NCBI RefSeq assembly: GCF_900120405.1 | Contig: NZ_LT635492.1 | Location: 577,478 to 641,477, forward strand | From: Urinicoccus massiliensis | Lineage (GTDB): Bacteria > Bacillota > Clostridia > Tissierellales > Peptoniphilaceae | Direction: 5' to 3' | Length of the DNA: 64,000 bases | Shown here: piece after piece, positions 17,563 through 26,024 of the stretch | Layout of the letters: every line of letters begins with the position of its first letter | How positions within the stretch are numbered: the stretch's first letter is position 1 | Notes under the pieces: generated by a model | What the model was told of the DNA's origin: nothing | Database searches by the model: none | What the model saw: only the letters and a program-made list of their open reading frames with translations | Position numbers and translations under genes: made by a program

Positions 17563-18767
17563 TTTTCCATATCTTCCCTTAAAAATTCTCCCTTCAAAAG
17601 GCTCCCCTTTTCATTGTAGGAAACCTGGGCCTGGGGATAGTCCTTAAGGGCCTGGTTCAAAAGTCCCTGGTCTTGAAAGCTAAAAAAGATTTCCCCTTGG
17701 ACCCATTGGTCTCCCAAGAGGTCCACCAGGGCCTCTTCCAACTTTTCCACCGGGTCATTTAGGGCCGAATAAAACAAGAGCTTGTCTGGCCTGGGCTGGA
17801 TGACCTGGGGCCTCATGTCAGGTCGGTCAATCTTATTAAAAACTGTCAACCTGGGAATGTCCATCAGGTCCAGGTCCTTTAAAATCTTCAGGGTCTCCAT
17901 GTAATCTTTTTGCAAGCTTTCAGATTGGCCATCCAGGACATGGACCAGGGCTGAAGAATTTTTCAGCTCATCCAGGGTAGATTGGAAGGCCTCCATTAAA
18001 GTTTCTGGTAGGTCGCTGATAAAGCCCACCGTATCTGCCAGGATCACCGGCCGCTTGTCCAGGAGCTTCACCGACCTTAGGCTGGTGTCCAGGGTGGCAA
18101 AAACCATGTCCTTGACAAAGACCCGCTTGTCCGACTCCTGGCCCAAAAGGGCATTCATCATGGTGGACTTGCCAGCATTGGTATAGCCTACAAAACTCAC
18201 CAGGGGGACCTGGCTTTTTTTCCTCTGCTTTAATTGTTCCTGTCTTTGGCTCTTGATTTCCTCTAGCCGACTTTGGATTTGGTGGATTTGCCGGTCAATC
18301 TTTCGCCGGTCCAGCTCCAATTTTTGCTCTCCTGGCCCCCGGGTACCAATGCCGCCCCCGGCCTTGGACAGGGAGTAGGATCCGATTAGGCGGCTCTTGC
18401 CATAGGTCAGCTGGGCCAAGAGGACCTGGAGCTTGGCCTGCTTGGTCCTGGCCCGGCTGGCAAAGATGTCCAATATTAAGTGGGTCCTGTCCATGACTTG
18501 AATGTCCAACTCTCTTTCCAGGTTCCTGAGCTGGAAGCCCTTGAGGTCATCATTGACCAAAACCAAGTCCGGGTCCAGGGACTGGATTAGGGCCTTTAAT
18601 TCCTCTAGTTTCCCCTTGCCAATATAATAGGGCCCCGGCTCCTTTAGATTTTGCGATAGCTCTGCCAAGACACACCCATTGTCTGCCTGGATCAGGGCCC
18701 GGGTTTCCTCCGGACTACTGGGACTTAAATTTGTTGTAAGTAAAATGACACCCTCTTTTTGGTCCAT
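17541..18767 (-). CDS. hflX: HflX, ribosome-associated GTPase
   Basis: GTPase that rescues stalled or stress-damaged ribosomes. The P-loop GYTNAGKSTMMNALL, the G2/G3 segment VFATLDTSLRS and DTVGFISDLP, and the NKID motif are present. The N-terminal HflX domain has the marker GGIGTRGPGEQKLELDRR. Length of 408 residues is normal. It is the first gene of hflX-yigZ-nadE and has its own promoter. Confidence 0.96.
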   Translation of the reverse strand: MDQKEGVILLTTNLSPSSPEETRALIQADNGCVLAELSQNLKEPGPYYIGKGKLEELKALIQSLDPDLVLVNDDLKGFQLRNLERELDIQVMDRTHLILDIFASRARTKQAKLQVLLAQLTYGKSRLIGSYSLSKAGGGIGTRGPGEQKLELDRRKIDRQIHQIQSRLEEIKSQRQEQLKQRKKSQVPLVSFVGYTNAGKSTMMNALLGQESDKRVFVKDMVFATLDTSLRSVKLLDKRPVILADTVGFISDLPETLMEAFQSTLDELKNSSALVHVLDGQSESLQKDYMETLKILKDLDLMDIPRLTVFNKIDRPDMRPQVIQPRPDKLLFYSALNDPVEKLEEALVDLLGDQWVQGEIFFSFQDQGLLNQALKDYPQAQVSYNEKGSLLKGEFLREDMEKWTGGKQ

Positions 18768-18785
18768 GACATCCTCCTTTCTTTC

Positions 18786-18814
18786 ATTATACTAAAGAAA
18801 CTTTTCTCGGACAA
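18786..18814 (-). promoter_or_regulatory. hflX promoter
   Basis: TTGTCC-N17-TATAAT on the minus strand (-35 at 18809-18814, -10 at 18786-18791), about 20 bases before the hflX ATG and after the terminator of the previous gene. Confidence 0.75.
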
Positions 18815-18845
18815 TCCACTTGTCCTTCTTGTCTTCCAAAAAGAA

Positions 18846-18868
18846 AAAAGTGACCTGGGGCCACTTTT
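18846..18868 (-). terminator. Terminator after the YfjL-like gene
   Basis: Stem AAAAGTG (18846-18852) with CACTTTT (18862-18868) and a GC-rich inner part, followed on the minus strand by a T-rich run. Confidence 0.7.
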
Positions 18869-18881
18869 CTCTTTAATAATC

Positions 18882-19637
18882 CTAGTCCTTTGTTTGGGTT
18901 TCTTCCTCTTTAAGGATCCTTTCAAGGCCTGCCAGGTCCCCCTGTCGAACCAGGTCTTGGGGAATGTCAAAAATCGTCAAGGCATGGGCCCAGCTCTCGG
19001 CCTCTCCATCTGGTCTCCGGTCTTTTTCGGGGACCAAGATAATGGAATAGGTCTCAACCTTCAAAGGGCTGGTGTCCATGATTTTTTGCAGGTCTTGGAG
19101 GATTTTTAAGGCCTCCTGGATTTGAGGTTCTTTAGAATAACCATAGGCCTGGGCTTGGACCCGGCTGGGAAAGTGGTTAAAGTCCACTTCCTGGTCCAGG
19201 GTCAGCTGGTCTTCCAGGTCGTCTTGGTCCAGGGGGCTTAGGTTAATTTTATAGGGAAAGTCATGGTCTTTTTCCAATTTTCTCCCATACTGGCGGAGCT
19301 GGTCTGTAAAGCGGATGTAGCTGTTAAAAATCCGGTTGGGATAGGAGTCGTACTTTAGCCGTCCCCGCCAGTCAAAGGCAAGACTAAACTTGGAGTCGAT
19401 ACTGTTTTTGTCCTGGAGCCAAACCATGTAGGCCCCATCTTTAAAATCATAGTAGGTCTTGGACCTGTCCAGGTCCAGGTCCCGGTAGTGGGTCTCAAGA
19501 TAGGTGTCCGCAGCCCGGTTGGCCAAATATTTTGACAGGGGGTTTCCATAAAATCCTGCCAGGATCCAAAGGGCCAAGATGACCACCAGGGCCAAGAGGG
19601 CCAATAAAATCCCCTTGACTATACTTTTCTTTTTCAT
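18882..19637 (-). CDS. YfjL-like membrane-anchored extracytoplasmic protein
   Basis: A 251-residue protein with one N-terminal membrane anchor (residues about 8-29) followed by an extracytoplasmic domain. The segment NPLSKYLANRAADTYLE and the later FKDGAYMVWL with NSIDSKFSL resemble the YfjL N-terminal domain of Bacillus; this is a by-eye match. No catalytic motif is visible. It is divergent from the PBP gene and ends in its own terminator. Confidence 0.6.
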   Translation of the reverse strand: MKKKSIVKGILLALLALVVILALWILAGFYGNPLSKYLANRAADTYLETHYRDLDLDRSKTYYDFKDGAYMVWLQDKNSIDSKFSLAFDWRGRLKYDSYPNRIFNSYIRFTDQLRQYGRKLEKDHDFPYKINLSPLDQDDLEDQLTLDQEVDFNHFPSRVQAQAYGYSKEPQIQEALKILQDLQKIMDTSPLKVETYSIILVPEKDRRPDGEAESWAHALTIFDIPQDLVRQGDLAGLERILKEEETQTKD

Positions 19638-19769
19638 ACCTTCCTCCTTCTTTTTACAGCCTCTTTTATCTTAGTCTAACCCATGGCCCCTCTTTTTTCA
19701 AGAAAGTTCCCGAAGTAGGTTGATTTCCCAAGGACTTGACTATTTTCTTACCGTCTCAGGCTTTTCTTA

Positions 19770-19778
19770 TGTTATAAT
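19770..19778 (+). promoter_or_regulatory. Promoter of the class A PBP gene, extended -10
   Basis: TGTTATAAT is a perfect extended -10 element (TATAAT at 19773-19778), 18 bases before the ATG, which has AAAGGAG in between. No strong -35 is seen. Confidence 0.65.
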
Positions 19779-19796
19779 GAACAAAAGGAGTAAATC

Positions 19797-22727
19797 ATGA
19801 AAAAAAGAATCCCTCGCTTTCATTTAAATAAAAACCGCCTGCTTCTTATTCTCCTGGGTTTGGCTTTTGCCTTGACCCTCCTTGTGGGGCTTTTTTCCAG
19901 CCTCTTGGTGGGAATTTTGTTTTCCATCCCCGATACGGACTTGAAAAACCTGTCCACCAGCTACTATCAAACGTCCAGTATCTATGATGAGTCAGGCAAC
20001 CTCTTGGAAAATATTGAATCTGAAGAATTCCGTACCATCATCCCCCTAAAGGATATGCCGGAGAACCTGCGAAAGTCCTTTATCGCCATTGAAGACAAGA
20101 GGTTTTACCAGCACCGGGGTCTGGACCCCAGGGGAATTGCCTCCAGTCTTTTAGATAATTTTCGGGCCGGATCCATGGTTCGGGGCGGGTCTACCATTAC
20201 CCAGCAATTGGCCCGGAATGTCTTCTTGAGCCAGGAAAAATCCCTGGACCGAAAAATCAAGGAGGCCTATCTTTCCCTGCGTCTTGAATCGGTCTTGTCC
20301 AAGGACCAAATTTTAGAAGCCTACTTAAACCGGATCAACCTGGGCCAAGGGGCCTACGGTGTCCAGGGGGCCAGCCAAACCTATTTTTCAAAAAATGCCA
20401 AGGACTTGACCCTGGCCCAATCGGCCCTCTTGGCTGGCATTGTTAAAAGTCCCCGGGACTACTCCCCCCTCTTAAGGGTTCCTGTGACGAAAAAAATGGA
20501 CCGGCCAGCCATTGGCCAACAGGAAATTTCCGGCGTGGACTACAACCTTTACTTAAATCCCAAGAGCCTGGACCGGCAAAAAATTGTCCTGGCCGAGCTC
20601 TACCGCCAGGGAAAAATTTCCAAAGAGGACTATGAAACTGCTAAGAAGGAAGATGTCTTGGCCTCCATTGTCCCCCTGCAAAAGAAACACCACAGCATGA
20701 GCTCCTATGCCATGGACCTCATTAAGGCCCAGGCCTCCCAGGAGCTGGCCAAAACCTACCAAATTTCCCTGGACGAGGCGGAACACAAGCTCTTTACCGG
20801 AGGCTACCATATTGAAACCAGCCTCAACCTGGACCTGCAAGGGAAAATCGAAAACTTTTACAAGCACTTTCTGGAAGACTACCTGGTCCAAACTTCCTAC
20901 CGAGAAGGAGCCCGGGCCTTGACCTTCCAAAGCAATGACCAGGGCCATGTGGTGGATGCCAATGGCGAAATCCTCTACCTGGCCAAGGACCAGGCCCTGG
21001 ATCCCCAGCTGCGGTTTTTTATCCCCACTAACCAGGTCTTTAATGACCAAGGCCAACTTTCTCTGCCGGCTTCCTACTTTTCCTTCCAAGCCCGGCACAT
21101 CTATATCAAGCCCCTCTATTCCATTGACAGCAACCATGTCCTAAAGACCTATGACCTGGGTCAATGGAAGTTGGAGGACGGGGCCAAGCACCAGGGAGAC
21201 CGGGTCTTGATTTCTAAAAACTTTTTAACCAGCCACCCAGACTTTATGGAAGTGACCCCCCAGGGCTATTCCTTTAACCCCAACTACTATAGTCCCAGCC
21301 AAGAAACCATCCAACCCCAACTATCCACCGTCCTGATTGACAACCAAACCGGCTATGTCCGGGCCATTATCGGCGGATTGGACATCCAGTCCAAGGGGGC
21401 CAAGCTCCTGAACCGGGCCACCATGAGCCCTCGAGTTCCGGGAACGGCCATCCTGCCCTTTAATGCCTATTTAACCGCCCTGGAATATGGAAAAAAACCT
21501 GCCACAATTTACGACGACGCCCTGGAAGAAAACGACGGAGTCTTTTGGCCGGAAAATCCCTCGGGCAAGTACTATGGCCTGGAAACCATGCGGAAAAACT
21601 TAGAACACGACTCCTATACAGTGCCTGTAAAAATTGTCAAGGACCTGGGCTTTAAACGTGTCCTGGTGACCCTTGCCAGGCTGGGGATCTACAAGCCCCG
21701 AACTCCCCGAGACGACTTTTTCGTCCAAGCCGATGAAGAGGTCTACAATGACCTGACCCTGGACTCCCTGGGTCTGGGCAATATGCGCAAGGGTACCACC
21801 TGCTACAACCTGGCCACCGGCTACTACGGTCTGGCTGCCGGAGGTAGCTACAAGGAGCCCACCATTATCAAGTCCATCAAGGACCCTTCCGGCAGTCTAA
21901 TCTACCAGAGCAAGAATCGGAAAAACAAGAAACTTTGCTCCAGAGAAAATGCTGCCATCCTGACAGACTTCCTCCGGACCAATGCCATCCGGGGCCAGGC
22001 CGCCGGAGTCAGTGTGAAAAATAATGCCCTGGCTGCCATCTATGGGGCAAATAAGTTTGCCAGCGACCAATGGCTCTTTGGCTACACCCCCTACTATACC
22101 ATTGGAACTTGGATGGGCTGCGACCAACCCAAGGTCTCCTTGAATTCCAACAAGGACTTTATGATAGACCTTTGGAACCAAGTTGCCTACCTGGCCCATA
22201 AGCCCCTAGAGTCCATCGAAAAATTCCCCCTACCTGACCAAATCCACTATGTCAACATCAGTGAAAAAAGCGGCCTTTTGGCCTCCTCCCAAACAGAAAG
22301 GGCCCGGGCCAACTATGACGAACTCTTTGAAGAGGGCCAAGAACCCACCAGCTACGACACCAAGCACCGGACCTACAAGGTCTGTCGCCTTTCAGGAAAA
22401 AGAATTACAAAATTCTGTCCCTATGATACAATTATCTTAAAGAGCTTTTACCAAAGGCCAGACCCCTACCAGGGGAAAAAGAGACCCGACAAGTTACCCA
22501 TGGATATGGAAAACATCGACCAGGACTTCTGCGACATCCACACCCGGGAATGGTTTGAAGACCAATTGGAAAAAGAAAGAGACCAGGCTCGAGAAAAAAG
22601 TCGAAAGCAAGACCGGCAAGGAAATCGAAAGAAAAAGAAGGACGATCAAAAAAAGGATCGGAAAAAACAGCAAGGAGGCTCCCGTGAAAGTAAGGAAAAG
22701 AATCAAACAAGTAAAAAGAGGAATTAG
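19797..22727 (+). CDS. Class A PBP with intact glycosyltransferase and degenerate transpeptidase domain
   Basis: 976 residues: one N-terminal membrane anchor (about 13-40), a GT51 domain, a penicillin-binding fold and a very basic C-terminal tail. The glycosyltransferase motifs are intact: ED at 99-100 in EDKRFYQHRG, GGSTITQQLARN, and LNRINLGQGAYGV. The transpeptidase fold is still alignable (RAIIGGL, NRAT, LFGYTPYYTIGTW), but all three catalytic motifs are changed. The SxxK serine and lysine are Thr550 and Leu553 (PGTAILPF), the SxN asparagine is Thr608 (SYT), and the KTG lysine is Ile748 (IYGAN). The protein is therefore predicted to polymerise glycan but not to crosslink it. The frame is open throughout with no frameshift, so it is not simply a pseudogene. 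It is one of few plus-strand genes here. Confidence 0.92.
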   Translation: MKKRIPRFHLNKNRLLLILLGLAFALTLLVGLFSSLLVGILFSIPDTDLKNLSTSYYQTSSIYDESGNLLENIESEEFRTIIPLKDMPENLRKSFIAIEDKRFYQHRGLDPRGIASSLLDNFRAGSMVRGGSTITQQLARNVFLSQEKSLDRKIKEAYLSLRLESVLSKDQILEAYLNRINLGQGAYGVQGASQTYFSKNAKDLTLAQSALLAGIVKSPRDYSPLLRVPVTKKMDRPAIGQQEISGVDYNLYLNPKSLDRQKIVLAELYRQGKISKEDYETAKKEDVLASIVPLQKKHHSMSSYAMDLIKAQASQELAKTYQISLDEAEHKLFTGGYHIETSLNLDLQGKIENFYKHFLEDYLVQTSYREGARALTFQSNDQGHVVDANGEILYLAKDQALDPQLRFFIPTNQVFNDQGQLSLPASYFSFQARHIYIKPLYSIDSNHVLKTYDLGQWKLEDGAKHQGDRVLISKNFLTSHPDFMEVTPQGYSFNPNYYSPSQETIQPQLSTVLIDNQTGYVRAIIGGLDIQSKGAKLLNRATMSPRVPGTAILPFNAYLTALEYGKKPATIYDDALEENDGVFWPENPSGKYYGLETMRKNLEHDSYTVPVKIVKDLGFKRVLVTLARLGIYKPRTPRDDFFVQADEEVYNDLTLDSLGLGNMRKGTTCYNLATGYYGLAAGGSYKEPTIIKSIKDPSGSLIYQSKNRKNKKLCSRENAAILTDFLRTNAIRGQAAGVSVKNNALAAIYGANKFASDQWLFGYTPYYTIGTWMGCDQPKVSLNSNKDFMIDLWNQVAYLAHKPLESIEKFPLPDQIHYVNISEKSGLLASSQTERARANYDELFEEGQEPTSYDTKHRTYKVCRLSGKRITKFCPYDTIILKSFYQRPDPYQGKKRPDKLPMDMENIDQDFCDIHTREWFEDQLEKERDQAREKSRKQDRQGNRKKKKDDQKKDRKKQQGGSRESKEKNQTSKKRN

Positions 22728-22836
22728 CCTGGCAAAGTTAGTCCACAAGGGCTTTAGGCTTCACACCGCCTACAAGGGCAGCAAAATTTTAAAGGCAGGC
22801 CTGGAAGACCTCTTAAAACCCAAGTACCAAAGATAA
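22684..22836 (+). CDS. Small basic protein overlapping the PBP 3' end (GTG start)
   Basis: A 50-residue ORF in a different frame from the PBP. It starts at GTG 22684-22686 with AAGGAGG five bases upstream, which lies inside the PBP lysine-rich tail. The product is rich in Lys and Arg, with a mildly hydrophobic middle (GISLAKLVHKGF), and ends 109 bases past the PBP stop. The perfect ribosome site supports translation, probably coupled to the PBP. No family was recognised. Confidence 0.55.
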   Translation: MKVRKRIKQVKRGISLAKLVHKGFRLHTAYKGSKILKAGLEDLLKPKYQR

Positions 22837-22925
22837 AAAAAGAATTGGCGACAATGATGTGTACCCTCTTTACTGGACAAACCAGTAAGGAGGGTACATA
22901 TCACAAAAGTCGTCAATTCTTTTTT
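22836..22925 (+). terminator. Two-tier long hairpin, convergent terminator
   Basis: An outer 17-base stem (22836-22852 with 22909-22925) encloses a 22-base inner stem (22855-22876 with 22882-22903) and a five-base loop. Each departure from perfect complementarity is a G-U pair in the plus-strand RNA. It ends in a T-run and separates convergent genes; the T-run overlaps the folD stop. Confidence 0.8.
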
Positions 22926-23742
22926 AATCCCTATGTTTTTTCAAGCAAGACTCCAATAAGAGGGTGTTGGTCAAGGCACCGACACCTCCTGGCACCGGGG
23001 TCACGACTTGACTGTCCTTGAAACCTTGGTAGTCCACATCCCCTACGAGTTTTCCATCCTTCATGCCCAAGCCAATGTCGATAACCAGGGCATGATCTCC
23101 TACATCTTCTGAATGGATACTATGGGCCCGGCCTGTGGCGGTAAAGACAATATCGGCCCTTTTTAGGTGGTCTTTTAGGTTTTTGGTCTTGGAATGGCAA
23201 AGGGTGACGGTGGCATTTTCTTTTAAAAGGAGGTGGAGGAGGGGTTTTCCCACCACAGTGGTCCGGTTGATGACCACCACTTCCTTGCCGCTTAAGTCTT
23301 GCCAGTAGGACTTACAGAGCATAAGGGCCGCCCTGGGTGTGGCGGGAATATGGTAGGGAGTCAGGCCACTGTAAAGAGCCCCTCGGTTGTAGAGGGTTAC
23401 CCCGTCTAGGTCCTTTTTGGGGTCTAGGTCCCTCTTGAGTTGGTCTTCCACTTCTTTAAAAATAGGTTCCAGTAAAAGAATCCCCCCGACTTGGTCATCT
23501 TTATTTTCCCTGGCAAAATCTTCCAAGATCTGGTCAGTCATCTGGTCATAATGGTGGGTCCGCAGCTTGATCCCCAAACTTTGAGCCGTCTTAACCAATC
23601 CCCTTTCATAGGACTTGGCTCCTGAATCCTCTCCAAAACGGAAAATACAGCATTCCTTGGTCCCATCCAGGGTCCCCTCTTCTATTTGTTTTTTAATTTT
23701 GTCCAGCAGGTCCTTTTTTATTTGGTCACTTCTTAATTCCAT
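22924..23742 (-). CDS. folD: FolD-like methylene-THF dehydrogenase/cyclohydrolase, divergent active site
   Basis: Interconverts methylene-, methenyl- and formyl-tetrahydrofolate in the canonical family. The dinucleotide-binding half looks normal: VVGKPLLHLLLKENATVTLCH and TPVPGGVGALTN. The substrate half is unusual. The family motif Y-x-x-x-K reads Y45-E-R-G-L49, so the catalytic Lys is Leu, though K51 two positions later remains. The conserved Gln of LVQLPLP is also replaced (ILLLEPIF). The Asp of KDLDG is kept. At 272 residues it is slightly short. It may be a diverged subfamily with altered cyclohydrolase activity. Confidence 0.88.
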   Translation of the reverse strand: MELRSDQIKKDLLDKIKKQIEEGTLDGTKECCIFRFGEDSGAKSYERGLVKTAQSLGIKLRTHHYDQMTDQILEDFARENKDDQVGGILLLEPIFKEVEDQLKRDLDPKKDLDGVTLYNRGALYSGLTPYHIPATPRAALMLCKSYWQDLSGKEVVVINRTTVVGKPLLHLLLKENATVTLCHSKTKNLKDHLKRADIVFTATGRAHSIHSEDVGDHALVIDIGLGMKDGKLVGDVDYQGFKDSQVVTPVPGGVGALTNTLLLESCLKKHRD

Positions 23743-23784
23743 GCAAGCCTCCCTTGTCTAAAATAAGTTTTTTGTTTACTAAGT

Positions 23785-23813
23785 ATTATACACAAGACCT
23801 TGGGAAAAGCCAA
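23785..23813 (-). promoter_or_regulatory. folD promoter
   Basis: TTGGCT-N17-TATAAT on the minus strand (-35 at 23808-23813, -10 at 23785-23790). The folD ATG follows after a GGGAGG site. Confidence 0.7.
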
Positions 23814-23846
23814 TGAAAACCGTCCTCCACTATAGTGCCCATAAAA

Positions 23847-23920
23847 AACCTCCCTATTTATAAGAAGCGAGAGGTCTCTTTCAGGCTTTTTCCAAAAGAA
23901 AAGAGGGGGTTTCCCCCCTC
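23847..23920 (-). terminator. Two tandem terminators after the stalk-domain gene
   Basis: Hairpin one pairs GAGGGGG (minus strand) with CCCCCTC around a GAAA loop (23903-23920), followed by TTTTC. Hairpin two pairs 23871-23877 with 23847-23854 and is followed by TTTTTT. Both act on the minus-strand transcript. Confidence 0.8.
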
Positions 23921-23931
23921 CTTGTCTTCTC

Positions 23932-25119
23932 TTATTTTGCATTGGGATTGATGTAAATTTCTACTAATTCCACAACTTTTTCTCCATCAAATTGAACCCA
24001 AAATGGTGGTTTTAACTTCCGGCCAGCCATTTCCTTTTCAAAGGCCTCATAAGAAACTTCATGGGCAGCTTTAACCATGCCCTTTTCTTCCCGGAGGTAA
24101 AATTTACAGTCCTTGGCTAAGTCAAAGGAAACTTCTTCTTCCTTGTCATCATAGACATTGGGACCCAAGGCTGGAGGCCCTAGCATGAGGTCGGCCCGTC
24201 TTTTGACATTGTTAATAGAGATAAATTCCCCAGGATTCAGGTTAATTTTCCCAGCTTCCTTGTCCAAGGAGTTGATATAGGCTACGTATTTTTCCTCTTC
24301 TTTTAGATTATCCACAAATTGGACGGTAGCCAGGGCTTCTTGAAAGAGCTTTTCCTTTTCCTTGTAGGCTTTTTCCGTCTCTAGACTATAGGGCAAGTCT
24401 GAAGCATAATTGACTTCTGTGAAATATCCCTGGTCATACTTGAGGACCTCTGTCGGAACAATGCTAGAAAAACTGTAATTGTGGGTTCTTCCAATGGATG
24501 CAATCAACTCATTCCGGTCCTTGGTGAAAAATCCATAGGCGTTATTTTCAATATTAAAGCGAGTAGAGATGGCCTCATCAAAACCCTCTGGTAAGTACAG
24601 CCTTAAGCCAATTTCCGGATAGTCTCTCTTGGTCATCTTGGCCAGCTTTTCCTTGTCTAGAGCTGGAAAACTCTTTTCTCCAATAAGAACAGTCCTCATA
24701 GGGCCATTCCAGTCCACCTTTTCTCCATAGGCTTCTGCCACGGTCCGGGCAGGAATAAAGGTCCGATTTTTTACAGCCTTTGCAGGCACATCCATGGTGA
24801 TTTCTTTCGTCGTCTTTCCTTCTTGGACCTTCAACCTTTTATCCCCTAGGGTGAAAAGTAGCTTTTTATCTCCCTTGGTCAGGTTGATTTGGTTTTTGTC
24901 CGCCTTCCAGTCTACTTGAAAACCCAGGGCTTCAGACAGGGCTCGAACAGGCACCAGGGTCCTGGAATTTTCTACAAAGGGCTCCACATCTGTAGGCGTC
25001 TGCTTGCCCTTGACAATTAAGTTAATGGGGTTATCTTGGCCATAGATGGGACTGCCCACCAGGATAAGACTGAGACTCACAAGGCTAAATCCTTGAAGGT
25101 AGCTTAAAAATTTTTTCAT
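23932..25119 (-). CDS. Secreted protein with copper-amine-oxidase-N-like (stalk) domain
   Basis: 395 residues with a signal peptide (cleavage near residue 27, after GSPIYGQ). Two tandem halves follow: one around TLVPVRALSEALGFQVDW and one around TFIPARTVAEAYGEKVDW. They are typical of the copper amine oxidase N-terminal domain, a small beta-rich stalk common in secreted Bacillota proteins. The C-terminal 230 residues show no motif I recognise. The name does not imply oxidase activity. The ATG has AGGAGG upstream. Confidence 0.85.
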   Translation of the reverse strand: MKKFLSYLQGFSLVSLSLILVGSPIYGQDNPINLIVKGKQTPTDVEPFVENSRTLVPVRALSEALGFQVDWKADKNQINLTKGDKKLLFTLGDKRLKVQEGKTTKEITMDVPAKAVKNRTFIPARTVAEAYGEKVDWNGPMRTVLIGEKSFPALDKEKLAKMTKRDYPEIGLRLYLPEGFDEAISTRFNIENNAYGFFTKDRNELIASIGRTHNYSFSSIVPTEVLKYDQGYFTEVNYASDLPYSLETEKAYKEKEKLFQEALATVQFVDNLKEEEKYVAYINSLDKEAGKINLNPGEFISINNVKRRADLMLGPPALGPNVYDDKEEEVSFDLAKDCKFYLREEKGMVKAAHEVSYEAFEKEMAGRKLKPPFWVQFDGEKVVELVEIYINPNAK

Positions 25120-25339
25120 ATGTTTCCTCCTTTTTTCCTCTTTCCACCTTCTTTATTTATAGTTTATACCCCCTTTTAGCCTCTTTATGCAGCTTTTCCT
25201 TTAACCTAGATATCCCATTGACCATCTTCTAAATTTAATCTAGGTCGTTTCTAATGATAACAAAGCTTTTAGCTTAATACTTTAGGCCCTTGATAAATTT
25301 CCTAATTCCCATCCTTAACATAGATTTCATCTAAAAAGA
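25120..25339. other. Intergenic region, no gene seen
   Basis: AT-rich stretch between the stalk gene start and the yitT terminator. It probably holds the stalk-gene promoter (several TATAAA-like elements near 25160), but no convincing -35/-10 pair is visible and no ORF is supported. Confidence 0.5.
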
Positions 25340-25363
25340 AAAATCCACCCTGGGGTGGATTTT
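25340..25363 (-). terminator. Terminator after the YitT-type gene
   Basis: Near-perfect hairpin of AAATCCACCC and its mirror with a TG loop, followed on the minus strand by a T-run. It sits four bases past the stop codon. Confidence 0.85.
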
Positions 25364-25367
25364 TATC

Positions 25368-26024
25368 TTATGCACTTTTCCCCAGGCCTCCTTGGCTAAC
25401 CTGCCAGGCCGGTACCTGCATTTTAAGCTCGAATTGTCCAATTAAATAGGACGATACCAGGGTGGTTAGAAAGGAAAAAACCAGGCGTCCGGGACTGATG
25501 TAGGTCAAGGACAGGGCCAAAACCACAAAGTCCGTCAGCAAGTAGGCCCGGGCAATGGGCCACTTGGTTTTTTTCGAAATTACCATGGCCAAGGCATCAT
25601 CGCCTCCGGCACAACCCCCGGCAGTAATGGCAATCCCACAACCACAGCCGATAAAAATTCCACCGGCAATGGCGGCCAAAAGTGGCAGCTGGGACAGGTC
25701 CGGTAAGACCGGCCCCACTTGGTTAAAGATCCCATAAAAAATCGAGAACATCAGTGTCGCCACAGCCGACCTCTTTAAGAAGGGCCTGCCTAGGATGGAA
25801 AATCCCAAGGCATAGCATAGACCATCCAAGAGGATGGAGGTATAGGCCAGGTTAAGGCCAAAGACCTTCTTTAAAAAGAGGCCCAGACCCAGGACTCCCC
25901 CCTCGGTAATCTGAGAGGGCTCGTGGATGTTTATGACCCCAAAGGCCATAATGGCACATCCAAGAGAAATCTTCAACAAATCATCTTTCGTAATTTCTAA
26001 GCGTCTCAGTATCCCACTGAGCAT
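25368..26024 (-). CDS. YitT/YczE-type membrane protein
   Basis: A 218-residue protein with five or six hydrophobic segments. The order of motifs matches the YitT family: ITEGGVLGLGLFLKKVFG near the N-terminus and the glycine-rich CGCGIAITAGGCAGGDDALA in the middle. The short C-terminus lacks the DUF2179 soluble domain of longer members. The substrate is unknown. The gene has a 250-base structured leader (26025-26281), and the Shine-Dalgarno sequence can be hidden in a hairpin. Confidence 0.85.
   Translation of the reverse strand: MLSGILRRLEITKDDLLKISLGCAIMAFGVINIHEPSQITEGGVLGLGLFLKKVFGLNLAYTSILLDGLCYALGFSILGRPFLKRSAVATLMFSIFYGIFNQVGPVLPDLSQLPLLAAIAGGIFIGCGCGIAITAGGCAGGDDALAMVISKKTKWPIARAYLLTDFVVLALSLTYISPGRLVFSFLTTLVSSYLIGQFELKMQVPAWQVSQGGLGKSA

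Noticed and set aside
23733-23942. A 69-codon minus-strand frame upstream of folD
   Set aside because: It spans the folD promoter and the two terminators of the preceding gene.
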